From: Anaerovorax odorimutans DSM 5092
Lineage (GTDB): Bacteria > Bacillota > Clostridia > Peptostreptococcales > Anaerovoracaceae
Direction of reading: 5' to 3'
DNA length: 64,000 bases
Assembly: GCF_000426305.1 (NCBI RefSeq)
Contig: NZ_AUFC01000001.1
Coordinates: 1-64,000, forward strand
The position numbers and the translations under genes were made by a program. The notes under the pieces are model-generated. The model was given only the letters and a program-made list of their open reading frames with translations, had not been told where the DNA came from and ran no database searches. This document shows, piece by piece, positions 24,717 to 34,215 of this stretch. Position 1 is the first letter of the stretch. Each line of letters starts with the position of its first letter.

Positions 24717-24738
24717 AAATCATAACTTATGACTATTT

Positions 24739-25842
24739 TTAAAAATTAATAATTTTACTTCTGATTCCTATGTTTAAAACTAATCCAAGTGCCAGCATGT
24801 TCGTAACTACCGAAGAACCGCCGTAGCTGATAAAGGGAAGTGTAATTCCTGTTACTGGCATGATTCCCATTACCATTGCAATATTTTCAAAGATTTGGAA
24901 TCCAAACATTGCTGAAATTCCAATAACTACTAGAGCACCATACATATCTTTTGCATTATCTGCTATTTTGACGATTCTATAAAGAAACGTTGTATATAGT
25001 GCAATAATCAGCAATCCGCCCAACATTCCAAGTTCTTCTATTATTACAGAAAAAATAAAATCAGATTTTTGAACAGGTAAAAAATTTAATTCTTTTTGTG
25101 TTCCTTGAAAAAGCCCTTTCCCTAAAAAGCCACCGGAGCCAATAGCAACTTTTGACATCCATACTTGATAATTAGCACCTATAGATGGGTTGTCCGGATG
25201 CAGGAAAGCGTCAATTCTTTCCTTCTGATGTGATGCCATAAATCTATACATAATAGGTGTGGCAATACAGAACAATAAAGTAAGCTTACCGAAAATCTTC
25301 ATATCAATACCAGCATAAAATATCATTGCGACAAACATACAGCACATTACGATTGTAGTACCCAAATCTTCCAGTATTATTATTCCAATAAAAGGAGCAG
25401 CATATAGAAAGGCATAGACAATACCTTTAAATGTTTTTAAACTTCCTCTGTTTCTTGATAAATAATTTGCGAATAACAGTGTGAATGATATTTTAACCAG
25501 TTCTGATGGTTGCATATCAATTACACCCAAATCAAGCCATGATCTTGCTCCATAATGTTCTACACCAAGAGGTGTATAGACAGTTAAAAGGAATAAAATG
25601 GAACCAATATAAAGAATTTTTTCAAATTCTTTAAAATTTTTATAATCGTAAAGTAATATAAGACACAAAGCTATTGCTCCAATTATATATGCTGCAAACT
25701 GAACTTTAATATCTTTATTAAGAATAAATTCACCATCGTATGCAATACTTCCAATCATAAGGATACTAATGATTAGAAAACATAAAGGTAAGATTATTAA
25801 AACTTTGTCTATATTTTTAAGTAAATTCCAAAAGTAGCTCAT
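24739..25842 (-). CDS. rodA: RodA/FtsW-family peptidoglycan polymerase
   Basis: A SEDS-family glycosyltransferase of 367 residues with about ten transmembrane helices. GARSWLDLGVIDMQPSE, DLGTTIVMC and the C-terminal PFISYGGSSV are diagnostic motifs. Location next to mreBCD-mrdA supports RodA rather than FtsW or SpoVE. It is transcribed toward minD and separated from it by the perfect palindrome. Its start region is divergent from the rny promoter. Confidence 0.94.
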   Translation of the reverse strand: MSYFWNLLKNIDKVLIILPLCFLIISILMIGSIAYDGEFILNKDIKVQFAAYIIGAIALCLILLYDYKNFKEFEKILYIGSILFLLTVYTPLGVEHYGARSWLDLGVIDMQPSELVKISFTLLFANYLSRNRGSLKTFKGIVYAFLYAAPFIGIIILEDLGTTIVMCCMFVAMIFYAGIDMKIFGKLTLLFCIATPIMYRFMASHQKERIDAFLHPDNPSIGANYQVWMSKVAIGSGGFLGKGLFQGTQKELNFLPVQKSDFIFSVIIEELGMLGGLLIIALYTTFLYRIVKIADNAKDMYGALVVIGISAMFGFQIFENIAMVMGIMPVTGITLPFISYGGSSVVTNMLALGLVLNIGIRSKIINF

Positions 25843-25863
25843 TTATATACCCCTCATTTTCCT

Positions 25864-25892
25864 TGACAATTTGTTATATAAAACATTATAAT
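25864..25892 (+). promoter_or_regulatory. Consensus promoter of rny
   Basis: TTGACA (25864-25869), 17 bp, TATAAT (25887-25892): a perfect sigma-A promoter directed at rny. The start site near 25899 puts both possible rny start codons within about 100 nt. Confidence 0.85.
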
Positions 25893-25999
25893 ATATGTTG
25901 TGTAGTTATATCAATATTTAATTACGTAATGCTGATATTTAGTTATTTGCCCTTGAAATTATGGGCGTTTATTTCATTAAAACTTTAAAAAGGAGGTGC

Positions 26000-27553
26000 A
26001 TTGAAATAAGTATAGAAATAGGTGTAGTTGTAATCGTTGGAATTATTACCTTAGTTTTTGGACTATTGGTTGGATATATATTCAGAAAAACTGTAGGCGA
26101 AAGAGCAATAGGAAGTGCTGAGCAGAAAGCAAGGAATTTGATCCTTGATGCTGAAAATAAATCAGAAACAATCAAAAAGGAAATAACCATTGAAGCAAAA
26201 GAAGAAGCTCATAGAATGAGAAGCGATGTAGAACGTGAAGTAAGAGAAAGAAGAGCAGAAATTCAAAGAGCTGAAAAAAGGCTTATTCAAAAAGAAGAAG
26301 CAATTGACAGGAAAACAGAAAATCTTGAAAAGAAAGAAGAAGGCATTACAAATAAAGAACAAATATTAATAAACAAGCAAGAAGAATTAGATGGCTTTAT
26401 TAATAAGCAGATGGAGGAACTTGAAAGGATTTCAGGATATACTTCAGAAGAGGCAAAAGCCATTTTGCTATCTAATGTTGAGAAAGAAATCAGGCAAGAA
26501 GCATCTGTAATGATTAAGGAAATTGAATCCAAGGCAAAGGAAGAAGGAGATAAAAAAGCTAAAGAAATTATAACCGGAGCAATACAAAGATGTGCAGCTG
26601 ATCATGTGGCAGAAAGTACAGTTTCTGTAGTTCCACTTCCAAATGATGAAATGAAGGGAAGAATTATCGGCCGTGAAGGTAGAAATATCAGAGCTATTGA
26701 GACTTTGACAGGAATTGATCTAATTATTGATGATACACCGGAAGCTGTTATTTTATCCGGTTTTGATCCTGTAAGACGTGAGATAGCAAGATTATCCCTT
26801 GAAAAGCTCATAGTAGACGGAAGAATACATCCGGCTAGAATTGAGGAAATGGTAGAAAAAGCGGAAAAAGAAGTTAATAGTATTATAAAAGAAGCTGGGG
26901 AGCAAGCTACCTTTGATGTTGGCATACATAATCTTCATCCAGAATTGGTGAAATTACTTGGCAGGTTAAAATACAGAACAAGCTATGGTCAAAACGTATT
27001 AAAACATTCCATAGAAGTAGCACATTTAGCAGGTCTTATGGCTGGTGAATTAGGGTTAGATGTTAAGAATGCTAAAAGAGCCGGACTATTACATGATATT
27101 GGTAAAGCAGTAGATCATGAAGTAGAAGGCACTCATGTGGATATTGGTATTGATTTACTTCGTAAGTATAAAGAGAATGAAACAATTATTAATGGTATGG
27201 CTGCTCATCATGGCGACTATGAACCAAAGACATTAGAAGCAGTACTTATAGCGGCAGCAGATGCTCTTTCAGCTGCAAGACCTGGAGCAAGAAGAGAAAC
27301 TTTAGAAACTTATATTAAAAGATTAACAAAACTTGAACAAATTGCTAATACAACTCCTGGAGTAGATAAATCTTTTGCAATTCAAGCTGGTCGTGAAATA
27401 AGAATAATAGCAAGACCGGAAGAGGTAAATGATGAGGGAATTGTATTCTTAGCCAGAGAGATTAGTAAGAAAATAGAATCTGAACTTGAGTATCCTGGCC
27501 AGATTAAAGTAAGCGTAATAAGAGAGACAAGATCAGTAGATTATGCAAAATAG
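26000..27553 (+). CDS. rny: Ribonuclease Y
   Basis: RNase Y starts mRNA decay at the membrane. It has an N-terminal helix (about residues 6-24), a long coiled coil (to about 190), a KH domain ([15 protein letters not shown]) and an HD domain with HDIGKA. The start is uncertain. An in-frame ATG at 25961 has no ribosome site, whereas AAAAAGGAGGTG (25986-25997) lies inside that reading and points to a start at ATT 26000 or ATA 26006. Starting at 26000 gives 517 residues, close to the 520 of B. subtilis. No ATG, GTG or TTG lies in frame right after the ribosome site. Confidence 0.93.
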   Translation: MEISIEIGVVVIVGIITLVFGLLVGYIFRKTVGERAIGSAEQKARNLILDAENKSETIKKEITIEAKEEAHRMRSDVEREVRERRAEIQRAEKRLIQKEEAIDRKTENLEKKEEGITNKEQILINKQEELDGFINKQMEELERISGYTSEEAKAILLSNVEKEIRQEASVMIKEIESKAKEEGDKKAKEIITGAIQRCAADHVAESTVSVVPLPNDEMKGRIIGREGRNIRAIETLTGIDLIIDDTPEAVILSGFDPVRREIARLSLEKLIVDGRIHPARIEEMVEKAEKEVNSIIKEAGEQATFDVGIHNLHPELVKLLGRLKYRTSYGQNVLKHSIEVAHLAGLMAGELGLDVKNAKRAGLLHDIGKAVDHEVEGTHVDIGIDLLRKYKENETIINGMAAHHGDYEPKTLEAVLIAAADALSAARPGARRETLETYIKRLTKLEQIANTTPGVDKSFAIQAGREIRIIARPEEVNDEGIVFLAREISKKIESELEYPGQIKVSVIRETRSVDYAK

Positions 27554-27584
27554 TAATTTATTAGGAATGATATTTAAAAATTTT

Positions 27585-27615
27585 AGGTAGATAAGATAAA
27601 ACTTATCTGCCTTTT
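27585..27615 (+). terminator. Terminator after rny
   Basis: AGGTAGATAAG (27585-27595) pairs with CTTATCTGCCT (27602-27612) with one wobble pair, followed by a T-run. Confidence 0.75.
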
Positions 27616-27725
27616 ATTATTTATTTAATAAGATAAGAGATATCAATTCTTGTAAATATTAGAAAATTGTATATAATAGAATAGAATAAATTCATGAAAT
27701 AAATATTAATTAAAAAGGAATAGTT

Positions 27726-28889
27726 ATGTTTGTATATTTAGATAACAGTGCAACAACAAAACAATATGAAGAAGTAAATGAATCAATTCTTCAAATGATG
27801 AAGTTTGATTTTGGCAATCCTTCTTCGTTACATCGACTTGGAATAAATGCAGAAAAAGCTGTAAAAGAAGCAAGGAAAAATATTGCACAATCAATTGGTG
27901 CAAATAATGATGAGATTTTTTTTACATCTTGTGGCACAGAAAGTGATAATATGGCATTATTTGGTGTAAGCGAAGCAAGAAAAAGACGTGGAAATAAAAT
28001 TATTGTTTCAGAAATAGAACATCCTGCAGTACTTGAACCTTGTAAGAAATTGGACAAAATGGGTTTCAATATTCAATATATAGGGGTTGATACAAAAGGA
28101 TTTGTAAATATTAATGCTCTTGAGGAAGCTATTGATGATAAAACTATTTTAGTTTCTGTTATGCATGTAAACAATGAAGTGGGAAGTATACAGTCTCTTG
28201 ATAAAATAAAAGAATTAATAAACAATTATAATAAAAAATCAGGTACTGAAATTCTTTTTCATACAGATGCCGTTCAGTCATATGGTAAATTACCTGTTCA
28301 GACAAGTTATGCTGATTTAATTACTTTGAGTGGCCATAAGATTCATGGTCCAAAGGGAATTGGCGTATTATATATAAAAAAGGGTATTAATATTGAGCCT
28401 TATATATATGGAGGCATGCAAGAGCGGGGAATGCGCTCTGGTACGGAAAATGTACCAGCCATAGCAGGTATAGGCAAAGCTTCAGAAATATGCTGTAAAA
28501 GCCTAAAAACACGCTATAATACTATGACAAATGTCAAGAAGTATCTTTTGGAGGGTATTAAAAATGAAATACCGGATATTAAAGTTAACAGTCCGTATGA
28601 GAATTGTATATCATCAGTTTTAAATATCAGTTTCCTTGGAGTGAGAGGTGAAGTTCTTCTTCATACTTTAGAGAACTCTGATATTTATGTTTCTACAGGT
28701 TCAGCGTGTTCTTCAAACAAAAAAGCAAACAGCCATGTGCTGAGAGCTATGGGTCTTTCGGATAAGGAAATAGAAGGTGCTGTTAGATTCAGTTTTAGTG
28801 AATTTAATACTATAGAAGAAATGGATTATGTTTTACATCATTTGAAAAAAGGTGTAAGTCAATTTAGAAAGCTGGGAAGCTTTAGATAA
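27726..28889 (+). CDS. Cysteine desulfurase (NifS/IscS class), ThiI partner
   Basis: A 387-residue PLP enzyme that moves sulfur from cysteine to a persulfide on its own cysteine. It shows YLDNSATT at the N-terminus, HTDAVQ, the PLP lysine in SGHKIHGPKG, and the catalytic cysteine in STGSACSS. It is followed after 44 bp by thiI. In B. subtilis the dedicated desulfurase NifZ is paired with ThiI for 4-thiouridine in tRNA, and the same role is likely here. The lack of iscU or suf genes nearby supports this over bulk Fe-S assembly. Confidence 0.92.
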   Translation: MFVYLDNSATTKQYEEVNESILQMMKFDFGNPSSLHRLGINAEKAVKEARKNIAQSIGANNDEIFFTSCGTESDNMALFGVSEARKRRGNKIIVSEIEHPAVLEPCKKLDKMGFNIQYIGVDTKGFVNINALEEAIDDKTILVSVMHVNNEVGSIQSLDKIKELINNYNKKSGTEILFHTDAVQSYGKLPVQTSYADLITLSGHKIHGPKGIGVLYIKKGINIEPYIYGGMQERGMRSGTENVPAIAGIGKASEICCKSLKTRYNTMTNVKKYLLEGIKNEIPDIKVNSPYENCISSVLNISFLGVRGEVLLHTLENSDIYVSTGSACSSNKKANSHVLRAMGLSDKEIEGAVRFSFSEFNTIEEMDYVLHHLKKGVSQFRKLGSFR

Positions 28890-28933
28890 CCCTATTCATC
28901 ATATAAGAATTGATTTTTAAGGAGAAATAATTA

Positions 28934-30118
28934 GTGGAAGATAGAAATACATTTATAGTAAGATGCGGAGAAGTTGCATTAAAAGGTTTAAATAAGCCAT
29001 ATTTTGAAAGAATGCTCGTTGAACGCATTAAAAAAGTTCTAAAAAAATTTGAAAATACTGAAGTTAAAAGGCATGAGGGATTAATATTTGTTAGAACTCC
29101 AGAGGACCTTAACTCAGAAATGGTAATAAAAGAAATTTCGAAAGTGTTTGGAGTTGCATCCATCAGTCCGGCTGTAGAAACAGTATCGGATATTGATGAA
29201 ATTGGAAATGCTGCAGTGGAGTATATGCTTGATATCATTAATAAAAGAGGAATTAAAACATTCAAAGTGAATGCAAAACGAGCAGATAAAAATTTTCCTG
29301 TAAAGTCTCCTGAAATAGGTAGAATTATAGGAGCTAAAGTACTTAAAGGTTGTAAAGTTTTGAAAGTTGATGTTCACAATCCGGAATGTATGTTGTTTGT
29401 AGATGTAAGAAGAGATAAGTCATATATTTTTGAACAAAAAATATCAGGATTTGGTGGCTTGCCTCTCGGAACTAATGGTAAAGGTATGGTTCTTTTATCC
29501 GGGGGTATAGACAGTCCTGTGGCTGCTTGGATGATGGCAAAACGAGGTATGCTTATTGAGGCAGTTCATTTTCATTCTTATCCGTATACAAGTGAACGGG
29601 CACGAGAAAAAGTCGTTGATTTAGCTAAGCTTGTGGCAGGATATTGCGGTAACTTTAAAATGCATATAGTTAATTTACTGCCAATACAGGAAATGATTGT
29701 TCAGAATTGCCCGGAAGAAGAAACTACAATTTTAGTCAGGAGATTTATGATGAAGATTGCAGAAAAAATAGCTCTTGAAACGGACTGTGGGATGTTGATT
29801 ACTGGTGAAAATTTAGGTCAGGTGGCAAGCCAGACGGCAGAAGCTCTTATTGTAACTGATGAATCTGTAAAAATGCCAGTTATGCGCCCGTTGATTGCAC
29901 TTGATAAGGTAGATATTATGGATATAGCTAAGAATATAGGTACTTTTGAAACATCGATTTTACCTTATGAAGATTGTTGTACAGTGTTTTTACCAAAACA
30001 CCCCACAACTAAACCTAAATTAGCAAAGATACTTGAATCAGAGGGCAAAATTGACGTAGATAAGTTAATTGAAGATGCCATAGCGATAAAAGAAGTTATT
30101 TCAATTTATCCTGATTGA
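28934..30118 (+). CDS. thiI: tRNA 4-thiouridine synthase ThiI
   Basis: It adenylates U8 of tRNA and transfers sulfur. The 394-residue protein has an N-terminal ferredoxin-like/THUMP region (about 60-165) and a PP-loop domain with LLSGGIDSPVAAW. The C-terminal rhodanese domain of enterobacterial ThiI is absent, as usual in Firmicutes, which agrees with a dedicated upstream desulfurase. It starts at GTG 28934 with GGAGAAA upstream. Confidence 0.95.
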   Translation: MEDRNTFIVRCGEVALKGLNKPYFERMLVERIKKVLKKFENTEVKRHEGLIFVRTPEDLNSEMVIKEISKVFGVASISPAVETVSDIDEIGNAAVEYMLDIINKRGIKTFKVNAKRADKNFPVKSPEIGRIIGAKVLKGCKVLKVDVHNPECMLFVDVRRDKSYIFEQKISGFGGLPLGTNGKGMVLLSGGIDSPVAAWMMAKRGMLIEAVHFHSYPYTSERAREKVVDLAKLVAGYCGNFKMHIVNLLPIQEMIVQNCPEEETTILVRRFMMKIAEKIALETDCGMLITGENLGQVASQTAEALIVTDESVKMPVMRPLIALDKVDIMDIAKNIGTFETSILPYEDCCTVFLPKHPTTKPKLAKILESEGKIDVDKLIEDAIAIKEVISIYPD

Positions 30119-30154
30119 TTAATTATTTACAGCAAATATTAATAAAAAAATTGA

Positions 30155-30186
30155 CAAGACCATTCTATAAATATAGAATGGTCTTG
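30155..30186. terminator. Perfect hairpin between thiI and the GH18 gene
   Basis: CAAGACCATTCTATA (30155-30169) pairs with TATAGAATGGTCTTG (30172-30186). A T-tract follows on the minus strand but not on the plus strand, so it may be a weak plus-strand terminator or a protein-binding dyad. It lies 38 bp before the GH18 start. Confidence 0.55.
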
Positions 30187-30223
30187 ATGTATTATTTAAT
30201 TAAAATGAGAAAGAGGAATATAT

Positions 30224-31597
30224 ATGAAAAAGTTTAAAAGATTATTAATTGTAGCTCTTGTTATTATAATTTCTTTAGTAAATGTCAATTTTGTATTTGC
30301 GGATGAATCCAATTTTAAAGTAGTTGGATATTATTCGGCAGGATTATTTGATGAGCCCCTTGATAGTTTACAAATTGAGAAACTGACACATGTTATGTAC
30401 GCGTTTTTAATCCCAAAAGAGGATGGATCTTTAGAAGATATTGACAAGCCTGACAGGTTAAGAGAAATAGTAGAAAAAGGGCATGAAAATGGTACAAAGG
30501 TATATATTTCACTTGGAGGATGGTCATACAAAGAGACTCCTTTATACACTACCTTTGAAAAATTGGCATCAACAGAAAAAAGTAGAGCTAATTTTATAGA
30601 CAATGTATTAGAATTTGTTAATGAATATAATTTGGATGGTGTGGAGATTGACTGGGAATATCCAAACGAGAACTCTATACAAAATTATGAAAGTCTAGTT
30701 GTAGAGTTAAGCAAGCGTTTAGAAGATAAAGGAAAACATCTTACCGCAGCATTAAATGGGGCTTGGTCTGCTACTGAAGGTCCGCAGGTATCTAAACTTA
30801 TTACTGACAGATGCTTAGATTCTTTTGATTTTATCAGTGTTATGGCATATGATATGAACAATGAAGATCACAGCCCACTTTGGTTTGCAAATACTTCAAT
30901 TGACTATTGGATAAACCGTGGTGTACCGAAGGAAAACATTGTTATTGGCGTTCCTCTTTATGCAAGGCCAAGCTGGCTGCAATATAGGCATTTAGTTGAG
31001 CAAAATAGAGAAAACGCTTATGTGGATTATGCAGAAACTACACCATTAAAATCTTATTATAATGGATTAAATACGTTAAGAGAAAAAACTATTATAGCCT
31101 TAAGAAAAGCAGGTGGTGTAATGCTTTTTGATGTAAATGAAGATACTTTAGATGAAACAAGTGCGGTATCTATGATTGATACTATATTAGGGAGAATCAA
31201 AAAAATGGATAATCCTGATGTGTCAAAATATATTACAGTAATTTTAAATAATAGAGAGCTTGTATTTGATATTGATGAGGGTATGGGAATTCCATTTATT
31301 GATGAAAATAACAGAACTTTGCTACCACTGAGAAAACCTCTTGAAGCTATTGGGGCTGTAGTTAAATATGATGAAAAAAATAAATCTATATCTGTAGAAA
31401 AAGATAAAATAAATATTAAAGTATTTATAGATAAAAATGAAATTTATATTAATGAAAATCCTACAACTATGGATACTAAAGCTATTATAAAAGATAATCG
31501 TACATATATTCCCCTTAGAAGTATTTTTGAAGCTTTCGGATATAAAGTTGATTGGCATAATGTCAGTCATACTGTTTATTTAGATAAAGTAGAATAA
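30224..31597 (+). CDS. Secreted GH18 glycosidase with C-terminal copper-amine-oxidase-like repeat domain
   Basis: A 457-residue protein with a signal peptide (residues 1-27, cleavage near VFADE). The glycoside hydrolase 18 barrel spans about 30-330; the catalytic motif is D138-G-V-E-I-D143-W-E145, with E145 as proton donor. Residues about 340-457 match the copper amine oxidase N-terminal-like domain (PF07833), a probable wall- or stalk-binding module in Clostridia, with LLPLRKPLEAIG and YIPLRSIFEAFG repeats. It may be a peptidoglycan or spore-related hydrolase (YaaH/YdhD type) or a chitinase. It has no LysM domain. It precedes the spoIIA operon by 190 bp. Confidence 0.87.
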   Translation: MKKFKRLLIVALVIIISLVNVNFVFADESNFKVVGYYSAGLFDEPLDSLQIEKLTHVMYAFLIPKEDGSLEDIDKPDRLREIVEKGHENGTKVYISLGGWSYKETPLYTTFEKLASTEKSRANFIDNVLEFVNEYNLDGVEIDWEYPNENSIQNYESLVVELSKRLEDKGKHLTAALNGAWSATEGPQVSKLITDRCLDSFDFISVMAYDMNNEDHSPLWFANTSIDYWINRGVPKENIVIGVPLYARPSWLQYRHLVEQNRENAYVDYAETTPLKSYYNGLNTLREKTIIALRKAGGVMLFDVNEDTLDETSAVSMIDTILGRIKKMDNPDVSKYITVILNNRELVFDIDEGMGIPFIDENNRTLLPLRKPLEAIGAVVKYDEKNKSISVEKDKINIKVFIDKNEIYINENPTTMDTKAIIKDNRTYIPLRSIFEAFGYKVDWHNVSHTVYLDKVE

Positions 31598-31672
31598 ATA
31601 TTTATATAAAATATAAGAAACAACAATCTGGAAAATGGTGAAGTGCCTAATTGATTATGAAATTATATCTAC

Positions 31673-31679
31673 TTCGACA
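31673..31679 (-). promoter_or_regulatory. Spo0A box upstream of spoIIAA
   Basis: TTCGACA on the plus strand is the exact complement of the 0A box TGTCGAA. It lies about 110 bp before spoIIAA and about 30 bp upstream of the promoter-like sequence at 31710. Spo0A~P activates spoIIA in Bacillus and Clostridium, so the assignment is reasonable. Confidence 0.65.
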
Positions 31680-31709
31680 AAAATAGAACAGATTCATCTT
31701 ATTCTCTTA

Positions 31710-31738
31710 AAGACATGCTCATGACACAGTTGTATAAT
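31710..31738 (+). promoter_or_regulatory. Candidate promoter of the spoIIA operon
   Basis: AAGACA (31710-31715), 17 bp, TATAAT (31733-31738). In B. subtilis spoIIA is read by sigma-H; I saw no clear sigma-H element here. A sigma-A-like promoter activated by Spo0A is the alternative. Confidence 0.4.
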
Positions 31739-31788
31739 TTATAGAGAGGGTTAAATATATAGTTTTACACGTACAAAGGAGGAAAACT

Positions 31789-32166
31789 ATGCATGTAAGT
31801 TTTGAGATAACAGATGAAATATTAATAGCAAGTCTTGATGGTGAGCTTGATCATCATACAGCAGCTCAAATTCGAGAAGAAATAGATAAAAAGATTGATA
31901 ATTTTCATTGTAAACATTTAATTTTTAATTTTAAGAAAGTTTCTTTTATGGATAGCTCAGGAATTGGCGTAGTGATGGGAAGATATAATAAAATGAAAGA
32001 ATTAGGCGGTAGAGTGATGGTATCCGGATGTAGCTCGTATATAGACCGAATTTTAAATATGTCGGGTATATATACTATTGCACCTAAGTACAATAATGTT
32101 AATGAAGCCTTAAAGGTTGTTAAAAATAAAGTTAACGAAAAAGTAAATACAGAGGGGGTGCAGTAA
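31789..32166 (+). CDS. spoIIAA: Anti-sigma-F factor antagonist SpoIIAA
   Basis: A 125-residue STAS protein. The phosphorylatable serine is in MDSSGIGVVMGRY (about residues 56-68). Unphosphorylated SpoIIAA frees sigma-F in the forespore. It is the first gene of the spoIIA operon, preceded by AAAGGAGG and a 0A box, and its stop directly abuts the spoIIAB start. The C-terminal tail of about 12 residues beyond the usual end is charged. Confidence 0.95.
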   Translation: MHVSFEITDEILIASLDGELDHHTAAQIREEIDKKIDNFHCKHLIFNFKKVSFMDSSGIGVVMGRYNKMKELGGRVMVSGCSSYIDRILNMSGIYTIAPKYNNVNEALKVVKNKVNEKVNTEGVQ

Positions 32167-32634
32167 ATGTTACAGTCGAAGGTAGATGATAAGAGTTTTG
32201 ACAATAAAATGAAGCTGAAATTTTTAAATAAATCTCAGAATGAAGGATTTGCAAGGATTTCAGTAGCTGCTTTTGTAGCTACATTGGATCCGACGCTAGA
32301 AGAACTTACAGAAATAAGAACAGCTGTATCAGAAGCTGTAAGTAATTGCATTATTCATGCGTACAAAGAAGATGAAAAAGGAATTATTCAAGTTGAATGT
32401 TGGACAGATGAAGACAGAAATGTTATTATTTCTGTTACTGATGAAGGTGTGGGAATTGAAAATATTGAAAAGGCAAAGGAACCTTTATTTACATCAAAAT
32501 CAGATGAAGAACGTTCAGGAATGGGCTTTACAGTAATGGAAAGCTTTATGGACAGACTAGAAGTTGAATCGGTAAAAGGTGAGGGAACAAGGGTCACAAT
32601 GATTAAAAAGCTGGATATAGTATATGAGCTGTAA
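32167..32634 (+). CDS. spoIIAB: Anti-sigma-F factor / SpoIIAA kinase SpoIIAB
   Basis: A 155-residue GHKL-fold kinase that binds sigma-F and phosphorylates SpoIIAA. The N box EAVSNCIIHAY, the G1 box VTDEGVGIE and the G2-type SGMGFTVM are present. It starts on the base after the spoIIAA stop, and its end overlaps sigF by 11 bp. The N-terminal 20 residues are longer than usual. Confidence 0.95.
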   Translation: MLQSKVDDKSFDNKMKLKFLNKSQNEGFARISVAAFVATLDPTLEELTEIRTAVSEAVSNCIIHAYKEDEKGIIQVECWTDEDRNVIISVTDEGVGIENIEKAKEPLFTSKSDEERSGMGFTVMESFMDRLEVESVKGEGTRVTMIKKLDIVYEL

Positions 32635-33355
32635 TTATACGGCCATAAGCAAAGAAGATACATATAATTTGATTCATGAAGCAAAAAGTGGAAATGAAGA
32701 AGCAAAAGAACAATTAGTTAATCAAAATACTGGATTAGTTAAAAATATTGCACTTAAATTTGTTGGAATTGGTTATGAGCTTGAAGATCTGCTTCAAATT
32801 GGTTTTATAGGACTTTTAAAGGCAATTGACAGATTTGATATGAGTTATGATGTTATGTTTTCTACATACGCTGTTCCAATGATTTTAGGTGAAATAAAGA
32901 GATATATAAGAGATGATGGAAGAATTAAAGTAAGCAGACAAATAAAGCAAGATATTAAATCTATGAATCATTTTCAAGAAAAGTTTTATAATGAAAATGG
33001 AAGACAACCTAAAATTAGTGAGTTATCCAAGTTAATGGAAACAGACAGTGATAATATTCTTATGCTTATGGATGCTAAAGATGCTTTGAACAATTTGGAA
33101 AGCCTAGATGACCCTGATAGGCAGGAAAGACAAGGAAAAGAACAATATACAGAGATAGAAGACCGGCAAATCGATATGATAAGTTTAAAGAGCATAATCG
33201 GAAGTTTAGCAGAAAAAGAAAGACAAATTATTGTACTTAGATATTTTAAAGATATGACACAGCAGCAAATAGCAAATGTCATTGGAATTTCTCAGGTGCA
33301 AGTATCACGAATAGAGAAAAGAGTTTTACTGACATTAAAAAAAGAGATGGAATAA
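32624..33355 (+). CDS. sigF: RNA polymerase sigma-F
   Basis: The first forespore sigma factor, 243 residues. Region 2 shows NIALKFVGIGYELEDLLQIG and FSTYAVPMILGEIKRY; region 4 has MTQQQIANVIGISQVQVSRIEK. Gene order spoIIAA-spoIIAB-sigF and the 11-bp overlap with spoIIAB are canonical. A bidirectional hairpin terminates the operon at 33365. No spoVA genes follow here; they are at 45686. Confidence 0.96.
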   Translation: MSCNYTAISKEDTYNLIHEAKSGNEEAKEQLVNQNTGLVKNIALKFVGIGYELEDLLQIGFIGLLKAIDRFDMSYDVMFSTYAVPMILGEIKRYIRDDGRIKVSRQIKQDIKSMNHFQEKFYNENGRQPKISELSKLMETDSDNILMLMDAKDALNNLESLDDPDRQERQGKEQYTEIEDRQIDMISLKSIIGSLAEKERQIIVLRYFKDMTQQQIANVIGISQVQVSRIEKRVLLTLKKEME

Positions 33356-33364
33356 GTGAAAAAT

Positions 33365-33390
33365 AAAAGGTGGATATTATACCACCTTTT
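33365..33390. terminator. Bidirectional terminator between sigF and the lipoprotein
   Basis: AAAAGGTGG (33365-33373) pairs with CCACCTTTT (33382-33390). The two flanking genes converge on it. Confidence 0.75.
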
Positions 33391-33404
33391 GATTTTGACT
33401 TTTT

Positions 33405-34049
33405 CTAGTAATGCATTTTGTTCCATTGGTCGCTGTCACGGTTCCATTCTGGATAATCTTTAATTTCAGGACATGGATAATCAATACCAAGTATCGCCGT
33501 AATATTTCCATTACTATCATAAATAGGTGCATATGCTGACCAGCAAAGTTGATTATTATTGTTATTCCAAGCGGATAGTGATGCAGTAGGATACCCATTT
33601 GTTGCATCAGTAATAGCTCCTTCAAGTTTGTAAGCTTTCATGAAATCATCAGTATCTTCATCAGTATCTTCATCAGTATCTTTATCAGTATTAATAATGA
33701 CATTATAATTCTCATCGTTTTTATCTGCATCAATCAATGTATAAACTTGATAGGCCTCGATTTCATTTTGGATAGATTTTAATTTTTCAAGCATATTGGA
33801 GTATTCTAAATAGTCTTTTCCCTGATTTGATGCAATTAAAGCATTAAGTTGATCTCCGAATTCTCCGTTGAGCTGAAGAGCATAATCTGTGGCATAATTT
33901 ACTACTTTGTCTTTTACTTCTTGAACTTCATCAGGAACTTTAGGTAGATCTTTTACTTCAGATTCTTCCTTATCTTTGCATGCTGAAAAAGTTCCCAAAA
34001 TTAGAATTAATGTTAATAAAACAACAAATAGTTTTGAATTTTTTTTCAT
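33405..34049 (-). CDS. Lipoprotein with Cache-like extracellular sensor domain
   Basis: A 214-residue protein with an N-terminal lipoprotein signal; the lipobox TFSAC gives a lipid-modified C24. Residues 60-110 are helical, followed by an acidic repeat (DTDEDTDEDTD, encoded by 12-bp repeats at about 33650-33690). The C-terminal 75 residues with WSAYAPIYDSNGNITAILGIDYP resemble the distal part of a Cache ligand-binding domain as seen in chemoreceptors and histidine kinases. It has no second membrane segment or signalling domain, so it is a stand-alone lipid-anchored domain. Ligand and partner are unknown. Confidence 0.7.
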   Translation of the reverse strand: MKKNSKLFVVLLTLILILGTFSACKDKEESEVKDLPKVPDEVQEVKDKVVNYATDYALQLNGEFGDQLNALIASNQGKDYLEYSNMLEKLKSIQNEIEAYQVYTLIDADKNDENYNVIINTDKDTDEDTDEDTDDFMKAYKLEGAITDATNGYPTASLSAWNNNNNQLCWSAYAPIYDSNGNITAILGIDYPCPEIKDYPEWNRDSDQWNKMHY

Positions 34050-34215
34050 ATTGTCCCTCCTTTGGAGTTAATAAAAAAATTTTATTTATTTAATCTTACC
34101 ATAGATTTAAGAAAGTAATCAAGGCAAATATTTAAAGTGCCAGAAACGTCTGAATATTCAGGCGTGAAATACACAAAAAAACATAGAAAAATCATATGTT
34201 TTAAGTTAAAAACAC

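Noticed and set aside
33650-33695. 12-bp tandem repeats as a CRISPR or satellite
   Set aside because: They are three short in-frame copies coding for DTDE in the lipoprotein, without spacers.
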